The translations under genes and the position numbers were made by a program. Under the pieces are notes generated by a model that made no database searches, had not been told where the DNA came from, and saw only the letters and a program-made list of their open reading frames with translations. A stretch of DNA of 64,000 bases from Paragonimus skrjabini miyazakii (lineage: Eukaryota > Platyhelminthes > Trematoda > Plagiorchiida > Troglotrematidae): contig JTDE01002171.1 in NCBI GenBank assembly GCA_014338405.1, forward strand, positions 38,088 through 102,087, written 5' to 3'. Positions 41,701-50,700 of this stretch are shown one piece after another (within the stretch, counting starts at the first letter, position 1; the number at the start of each line of letters is the position of its first letter).

Positions 41701-44700
41701 CGGTGTGATGCTATCCCACACCGGCCAGCTAAACGAGACTCGGCCTCACCAAGATGGACGACCTGGGTGTTCATATCTCCGGCCATAATGACTTTATCAG
41801 CAGGTGGGTAGTCCACTTTGGCATTTTCCGTGCGGTATAAACAGTCCCCCGTTTCTTAAACCCTGAAAAAATGGAACACAGTTAGCGATGAAAGCCTTAC
41901 TACAATCCACTTTTGGTGCTTGCTGAGTTAGACGGTTCGTCCTAAGCTAGTGTTCGTTTATTGATGGCTCTACGACTACATTCGGCTCGCCAACTTAAAC
42001 ATGGTCACCCATTGTCTCAAATCCATTATTGTTGATCGTCGGGTACAAGGAACCCCAGGCATCAGTTTGGTGTCTATTGCGTCCAAGTTACTCACTGGTC
42101 TCATTTTACGTCGGCTCACTAAGCCCAGAGAAAACCAGATACGCGAAGAACAGGCAGGATTCCGATCCGGTCGAGGTTGCGTTGATAATATTTTTACCTT
42201 GCGACGGATCTTGGAACATCGGCATTGTTACAGACAGCCGACAGTCGTAGTCTTTTTGGACCTGAAGGCTGCCTTCGATTCAGTTGCTCGTAACGTTCTC
42301 TGGAGCTGCCTTCTCCGCAAGGGAGTACCAGAGAAATACGTGAATCTGTTGAGATTACTGTATGCTCACTCTGCAAGCAGGGTGAGAGTTTATGGTCAAC
42401 TGTCTCGGGCGTTTATCACTTCTAGTGGTGTTCGTCAGGGGTGTCCGATTTCCCCCTTCCTGTCCAACTTTGTCATGGACGACATTCTGGAGGGTGCGCT
42501 TCGAGAATACAATGAGCTTGGTGTTGAGCTTCTTCCTGGCGCTAGATTGACCGATCTGGAGTATGCGGACGACATTGTCTTACTTAGCTCCTCTGCCGAA
42601 AACATGCAGACTATGCTGGACAGGTTGAGAGACGGAGCTGGTTTGTATGGAATGCGCTTTGCACCTTCAAAGTGCAAAGTGTTGCTTCAAGACTGGGGCA
42701 CTTCAACTCCTACCTTCTTCATTACAGGTAATCCGCTTGAGAATGTAGACAGTTTCACATACTTGGGTAGCACTATCTCGTCAGCCTGTAATATTGCTGA
42801 TGAGATATCAGCGAGGATTGCAAAGGCACGAGTCGCCTTTGCCAAACTGCGTCATCTGTGGCGTCGAAAAGACGTCCGGTTGTCGCTGAAAGGAAGAGTA
42901 TATAATGCCTGTGTACGTTCCATTTTGCTTTATGGTTCGGAAACGTGGCCTGTTCACAAAGAAGATATCAACAGGCTTGCTGTGTTTGACCACCGTTGTC
43001 TCCGCCAATTGGCCCATATTAAATGGACTGATCGCGTGAGCAATGTGGCAGTTCGCCGGCGCGTATTCCGGAACGCTCGGGATGCGCGATCAATTGGTCA
43101 ATTACTCACGGTGCACAGTTTGCGATGGTTAGGTCACGTACTCCGTATGTCGTATGATCGTTTACCTTACCGGGCATATGCTGAGGCCACCAACAGTTGG
43201 GTAAAACCGCGTGGTGGTCAACCAACAACGTGGTCACAAGATATGAAGGCCCTGACTTCTCCATTGAGCAAAGTGGGTAGGTGTCGCCTGCCTGGATGGG
43301 GTCCTCGTGATCACTCAAACCGCTGGTTAGGGACGCTATCCGAGATGGCATTGTGTCGCAGTCAATGGCGGACCTGTATCCATACCATTTCTAATTCTTC
43401 CTGTTAGTCTTCTCTCATTAATTTTCAGCCCCCTCAGTAACGTTTTCTTCTAGGATATTCTCCGTCACTGTTGAGGTGAACGGCGGCCCGAGCCACAGTA
43501 CCTTTTGGTCAGGCTCATGACTGTTATGATGATGATGATGATGATGGCAAGGAACCCCGGCGAAAGAGACGCCACACTTATCCTTTAAAGAAGGGGGAAC
43601 TTCAAGCGGACATGAAATCGAAAGACTCAGTATACCGTGACCACAATTTACATGACAAAGCAGCAAAATTACGCTCACTTGTTGCGTTACAGTGTCTTCT
43701 CGATTATAAGAACGTTGTACCATTGGTCAACCGATCGGTGGTGCTAGCTTCAAATGATTTCGAGGAACGCCGTAGATAGGCACGATGGTTGCTTCCCTGT
43801 GTAAAGAATTTTATGTTATATGCCATGGTTACTCGCGTATCCGGATATCCTCAGTAATACTAACTTATTTGATCTTGTCCTTCGTAATGATTTAGCTATC
43901 GTTTGATCAAATAGGTTAACACTCATTCTCAGATGGAACTCAATTTTGTGGTGCTCATCTTAGCATGGACCTCCAGACCGCAAACCGAAATTATGTGATC
44001 CGCTGCCTCAATCTGAAATCACGTTGATTCAAAAACTACCTTTTCTGTCAGATTTAATCTCAGTCGTTACACTGAACGCTATCCAATTTGCCACTCATGC
44101 AAATGTACACAATGAGATGAACTAACCCGACCATGACTTTCACATCCACACGTGTATAAACATCCAGTATGTACACTATGCCGATCTTCACACACGCACA
44201 CAGGTTCTCATATAAAGTATTCATGCACATGCACACACAACACTCAGATCGAAGGCGTTTGACGATGAAATCGGCATGGTGTTGAAAATTGTGCAATCTA
44301 TAGAGATCAAAATTCCATCCTAAAAGCTTAACGTGACTGGAATTTTAAAAAAAAAATCTCCCTCTGAATTAGGGTTTTGTATAAACCTGCTCATTCGTAC
44401 GTTTGTGTCCGTCAGTATTCGTGTGTGCAAGCAACTTTTCTAGAAGCACTGTGCAAATTCAGCTAACTGGCGTCCATTTTGATCCTTTTCTGCACCTGGC
44501 CCTGGTTCGTCATGTAGCCTGATATATTGAGATCTGTGTGGCAAACATCACCAAACAACTTATCAGTTCATAGTATTGATGATTTCACGACTTGAATGTT
44601 ATTTTAATAAACTGAATATTACGGACTTGCCGTACTGTTTGTTGTCTATAAATGAATTTGGTTTGTTGTCCACTCACTGGCGTGACGTAGTCTTAGCTGA

Positions 44701-47700
44701 GGTGCGAGAATGTAGCGCCACTGATATGTTTACACACTTGTTGGTACACTTCTGTTTGCATCCTTCTATCATTGTACACCTACGGTTGACATAGTTGACC
44801 TCGTTAGTATGTTACACTTTTTTATAGTGATCATTTTTAGGTGGAAACAGTTATTATCGTCGTAAGTGGTTTAAATATCCGACCCATTGCATTGACATCT
44901 AGAGTCGGTCAACGTCATTCTTCTTTTTGATTAATTATACGCATTCCATCTATTGCTTGAGTTCTTTTCTGGTGTAGTAACCCACGTAACAGATTCTTTT
45001 TACACAGAAATTACATATGACCAATTCACAACTCGGACAACCCGCATGCTGCGTTTCTTTCGTTTGTGTTCCGTACCTGCATTGCCTGTAAAATCGGATG
45101 CGTATTTTTATTCACATCAGTCTTGCGATTGCATCCGTGGAGGCCCTGACTCATTTTAACTTTTGTCACCGCTAAAACATCCAGAGATCAATACCTTCAT
45201 ATCTGGAATAGTTTGCACTCGGTGACCTCAGAGTCCGTGCTTGAATGGACCGTGTGCAATTCGTTTCGTCGTGATCACTCTTGTGGACGCTCTGTCCTGG
45301 TCATCGTTTTCTCTGTTGGTGGACTGTTTCTCATTTGTATATCGGCCTTACTTTGACGGTAAGCACTCTTAGGGCGCATTTAGACCGCTTGCTGATCATC
45401 ACATATTTTTAGCTCGGATGGGGAACACCACGACCATCCCACAACATTCAAACCAAGCCACTTCGTTAACCAAATTGTGGCCCGTTGCTCGGCCACGTGT
45501 TGGGTGAGTGTGGTTGGCTAGTTAGCCGAAAACGGCACATTCATCGCTGGGTTATGTCGGTTTGATTATTTCCATAATTTTTATTAAGCGCAGCATTTGT
45601 CCTCGTTTGCTGACATATAGTTCATGCTCAGTGATTGCGTAGTCTTTTTTTAAATAAAGATCACCCCTTTTTAATTATTCCCTTAAATGATATGTTTTTC
45701 GTGGGCTTGAACAAATGTGCGTTATTCTTTTGAGGTGTCTATGTATCACTTTCAAGTATTGCAACTGGTTACACCCTCGTTATAACTTGTTCTGATGGCT
45801 ACTTGAAATTTTCTTGTGGAACGAACATGGTGCTCTTATCTGAAAACCAATCGACGAACACAGTGGATTGCAATTTTAGAACATTTTAATCAACATTGAA
45901 TTGTTTGATCAGCGTCGAACAGGACTCCAGTGCTTGACGGATGTCACCATCCTATTGTGCCTTCGGCCTGATTTGTAGAACGGTTGAGTTATCCATGATT
46001 GTTTACTGTGAACTGCCTCTCTGTTTCACGACTGTCTTTCTCAATAAGACTGCTTTTAGATCCACACTTTCATATACAGCACTTTTTATTATGTAGTAGC
46101 CATATTTGTCATTTGGGGGCTCATATTATATCCTAAACAATGGAAAATACTCATCGTCTGAGATTTTCAGAAACAAGAAGTGGTGTTTGGCTGTGGCTTG
46201 TATTCAAGATGCTATGCAGTTGGGGCTTCACATTCGACTTTTGGGCTTATATTGTGTGTGATATGCCTACGTTAGTCTGGTTGTTTGTGGTTAATCATTT
46301 CCCCTATTTAATTGTTTTACTCACGCTCGATAAATTCTAAGCAGCTGATGCATATCTCTTATGTAACACAGTACTGATGTTGTCCGTACATCCGTAGACA
46401 TACATGTTGGGTTCCTATTTTGTGCTAAAAGATTGGAAATTCAGCATCAGTTACTGCTCACATTTCTCGATCCATCGTCGATCTCTGTATTGATTTGACT
46501 TCGTTTACTGTCGTTTTCAGAAGTCACCTGTTTCTCGTTTCAATTGATCCTCTCCTGTCAATTTGTATTGTTCGTACAAATATTTTAAGTAAAATTGAGG
46601 TTAGAGAATTTCACAAATAGATGGAAAGCTTAAACTCATATATGCGGCTTTGTCATCACTAAGCACTTGCTTGGTTTTGCTAAAAACAGACTTTTCGTGG
46701 AATGCAATAACTCGTTTATTTTCTGCAAATCTGACTGAATTGTGAGCGCTGCCAGGACGTATTCCCTCGTATGCTTCGGTGTATAGTATATTCCATCTGG
46801 AGTACATGTTGTTCTGCATATCTGTTTCTTCTTGTGATCAGTGATGATCGTCATGGCGATAAGACCGCTTCCTGTCTGCCAACCGTCAAAACCGAGAATG
46901 TCGAGATTGTTCGTCACATTGCATCAATTAAACAGTCACATCCAACCTCTGTTCAGGAACCTGCTGTACGCGTGGATGGTGCCGGTCCCCCGGTTGTGCA
47001 AACGGAGGATCAGATGAAATTGACGAGTTCATCACACCAGACTGTAGTCGATCACGTCACTGACACTCTGTTCACCAAAATACTTAGTGATGTCATTGAT
47101 TTGTCAGTTGATCAAATGAAAACCAGACAACCAGTGAGTAAAATGTACTTCGCGCGGTTGTCATTCTCTTATGATGGTATTTTTTTATGAATGTTCATAG
47201 CGATGGAAACCTCCATAGTTTTTCGATGTACAGGTTTACTTTGGACATGTTCTGCATCAAATCTTCTAACCTTAGCGATTCCTTCACGCTTTGGTCTATG
47301 CCTTCTGAGTTATTATAGTTAAGTTAACTTTTACGTTGTACATTAAACCGATGCTTTCTGAAGCTTGATTTGATATACTTCTGGCTAACCGATCTCTGCG
47401 TTGAATCCTGTGACGAACATTCGGTTCTGGTGTTGCTCATTCCATTTTGGTGTCGATTTTATTTGCGAACATCATCTTAACATGATAATCTGTCTGACCA
47501 AATGTTCAGTCCCAAGGCTGCCGAAAGATCGATCATCGTAGTGGTTGGCCAATGTCACACACTATATCGTGTAGACAGCTGAGCCAACACGTTTTTTGGG
47601 GGCGTTTCGAATGGTTTCTTGACTGAATTGTGGATGCGTTGCATCTCTTTTTGATATGCAGCTTTTGCTGCATGTTGTCGAATTTCTTCAACCTAGAAAG

Positions 47701-50700
47701 AAGCGCTTAATGTGTTGAAAGGTGGGGGACCCTGACTTGCGTTATCAACGAACCATCTGGTGTTGCGTGACTCGAATTGTCGTTAAAAGCTAAAACCTTC
47801 TGAGCTATTCACAGTCAGTGGATGCCTATTCATCAGTCTTCGTCGTCATATTCAGGCAACCAAACCTTGTTTCATAGACGTGTTTCCAATAGCCTTTCTG
47901 TGGGTCGCGCTTCCATGGTAATTTGATGTTGACGTCTGAGGGGGTTGAAAATGCACTGTAGTAATTTAACTTGGCAACTTGATTCAGCCTTCTGACCGGA
48001 TTGTTGGACTATCCTCGTTTTTCCCATTGGTAAATTTCAAGTTGTTATATTTGAAGGTCGCACTATCTTTATGCATCCAGACCTTTGCGCGAGACACCGT
48101 CAGTTATTTTTTTTAAATATAGCACTTGGGGGATTTTCAGCAAAGATAACGTTGTATTCAATCCGTTAATGAAAATTACAAAAACTCAAAAGTTTGGTTG
48201 CAAAACTTGACACATATGATCTGTTGTAGACAGTTTTCTTAGTACTACCAGCAGGCAACCACCTACAAAAAAGTATAGATGCTACAATGAATAATCTTCA
48301 GTTTTACTCTACTTTTCAACGATCCACGTGTCGTGGTATTCAAAATAAAGTACACACTACCATGGACCCTAGGCAAACCTTCATCAATCTGGTCTTTGGA
48401 ATCCGTCATGTATACTTTTGTTCTGAATCCCTTCATTCTCTTTTTCATCAGGTTCCAGCTTCCGTCGGCCAATCTGTTTCCGATACGGCAGTAACACCAC
48501 CTGTGACCAAAGCGGTCTTCTGTGATGATGAATATTTAGTGGACAACGATTCATCTACGGAAACCAAAGGCGATTCGGAAGATGAGACAGGAGATGAGGA
48601 CTTGGAAGAAGAGATGGAGGGCGAAGAATTAGCCAGAGATCTATCTCCATCACCATCGCAGCTGTTCACTGCAGACAATTTACGTGGTATGGTTGCTGAT
48701 TTGCCTTCTCGAACGCAACCACTGATCCAAGCAGTAGTAAGCCATTTGTGGCGGGCTAGAAGCGAGGCAAGCGATGGATCACGTGAATCGAGTATGCAGT
48801 TGGCTTGCGGCAACCCTCCTGATCTATTTCGGCCAGATTGGGTCGATCCAGATTGTGAGTTGAGTTACTTTGCCAGCTGTGTGTGCGTGTGTTAGGACCC
48901 ATGATGGTTTTTCTCTCGTATTCTTGTTCTACGTTTCCACTTTGTTCGCCCCGCGTTTGTTCACTTGTTTGCTAAAATGAATGTGCGGCAGTCGATTCCA
49001 GTTTTTCAATTTTCACTCCGTTCACTTTATTTCATCACATCTCGATAGGTTCTATCGCCAGTATCAATATATCGGTGTTTAGTGCTGTCGATTAATTTTC
49101 GCCAACATAAAAGTGAAGGAAATTGGAGGAAAATGGATTGAAGATGATATGTCATTCTAAGGACTCTTATGTGTACACATTGTCAGAAAACGATTGAGTT
49201 GCTGGGACTTATTAGCTAATATCTGCAAGACAGAAGCCTGCTTGTAGCTTACGATATCTCAATTCGTTAATTAATCCTATTTCAGGTTGGTTTAGGAGAA
49301 TCGGGACATTCCATTTGCGTTCTCCGCCCGACCGTATTGTAGACAACAGTTAGACTTTACAAGAAAATTTTAATTCGAAATAACCTCTGGGGTGTAAAAT
49401 TCACGTGTCTATGCAGGTTTTACCGAAACGGAAGCTGTCGGAAATTGAAAGGATTGTATGTGTGCGTTTCTGTATGAATAGTCTAAACAATAACGCTTCA
49501 CTTTTGCTCCGAATGTTGCAACGGTTCTAGTCTATTTAGTTTTATTTTTTCAAGTTTCTTCACCAAATTGTTTACATTAGAGCTCCGAATTTAGCGTTAT
49601 GAATTTCCAGAATTGAACTTTAATTAATAAGTGAGACACCCACGACTCATGGTTTTCCTAATTATTTTCATGCTATTACTGAACAGAAATCAGTTTGCTT
49701 ATTTCATTTAAACCCGATATTATACCATGCCTTGGTTAATTACATTATGCTCTATCAAAATATTTGATAGAATTCAGCCCCAACCAGCCCTTCGTTGAGT
49801 GTAATGTAGCTCACAACTTGTCCAGATATGGATCAAGTCAGGTCGGTGTAACTGGTTATGAGGGTCTCAAGATGTCTGCTTGTTGGAATTGTAAACAGCA
49901 ATTCTCTCAGATCATATGCTGATGGTTAGAATATACCATCTATCGAACACTTAATATTCTGTACATTACACAGAGGTGAATTTTTGATTAAATTGTCTAC
50001 CAGGTTTGCGGTAAAAAATCATTGCATTCAGGCTTAGACAAATACTGGGGGAAATTAAGCTATATTTCTATTTTTCAAAAAACACGGAGATTAATGTTTG
50101 TAGTTATTGAGTATGTCCATCGTTCTGTCATTCCAGAGAATCATTTATTTAACAGTTAACTGCGTCTTCACAGATTCAGTGACCGTGTTTTTCGAAACGT
50201 TTTCAGCGGTGCACAGCATCTTATAAACTTCATAAACCTATCTATCACTTTCCCACACCTGTTAATTAGTCTGTGTTTCATTTGATTCCTAAGAGTTAAT
50301 CATTTTGATCTAGTCCCTTAACTTGCATAATTGTTTTCACGTATTGCTTTCACTTCTTGTCATCCGTTTGTACTACTAATTTTTGAATCTTGTAGTTAGC
50401 TTATTTTATCGATTCAACATAGCGAATACGCCTCTCATATACACGTTTAACGCCAAGTTCTGTTTTCAATTAAACGTGCAGATCTTGATCCAGATTTGCA
50501 CGTCCTACCGAATTTGCGGTTCGTCAGCCGTGGTTTGTTATTCGATCTTGTCGCCGAATTCATCCAGCGTGTCTATGCCGGTGAAGATGAAGAGTATATT
50601 CGTTCTCGGAAGATGGCGAACTACCGACCACGTGTTTCCAGTGCGCAGTTCCGAATTTGGAATGGACCAACTCGGTAAACGATTTGTTCACTTGTTATAC

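Larger units (their letters stand above)
38875..41995 (-). mobile_element. RTE-B element, minus strand, interrupted
   Basis: Minus strand from right to left: endonuclease (VIMAGDMNTQV near 41790, NQAWSQVDHIVVSCELRSS at about 41590), linker, reverse transcriptase (TAGSDDFLLAPFNEGGKAL near 40540), the C-terminal domain, and a 3' end with (GAT)n seen as ATTATCATCATC at 38884. The 3' end matches the short pieces at 10190 and 18321, which links those pieces to this element. It differs from RTE-A in sequence. Stops and shifts make it inactive. RTE-A copy 4 interrupts it at 40861-41142. Confidence 0.75.
28556..46841. other. Intron 18: 18.3-kb retroelement-rich intron
   Basis: It is the largest intron. 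In order it holds unassigned sequence (28556-30150), two SINE copies, an N gap, RTE-A copy 2, an unassigned stretch (34925-36670), RTE-A copy 3, an unassigned stretch (37110-38870), RTE-B on the minus strand with RTE-A copy 4 nested in it, RTE-A copy 5, an orphan open frame, and unassigned T-rich DNA (43790-46841) up to TGTTTCTTCTTGTGATCAG. The junction phases of exons 18 and 19 match across it, so no intervening coding exon is required, but symmetric exons could be hidden. Confidence 0.65.

Noticed and set aside
43418..43723. Minus-strand ORF with seven His in a row
   Set aside because: The His run is the antisense of the (ATG)n RTE tail.
48448..48813. 121-codon minus-strand ORF
   Set aside because: Shadow of exon 20.
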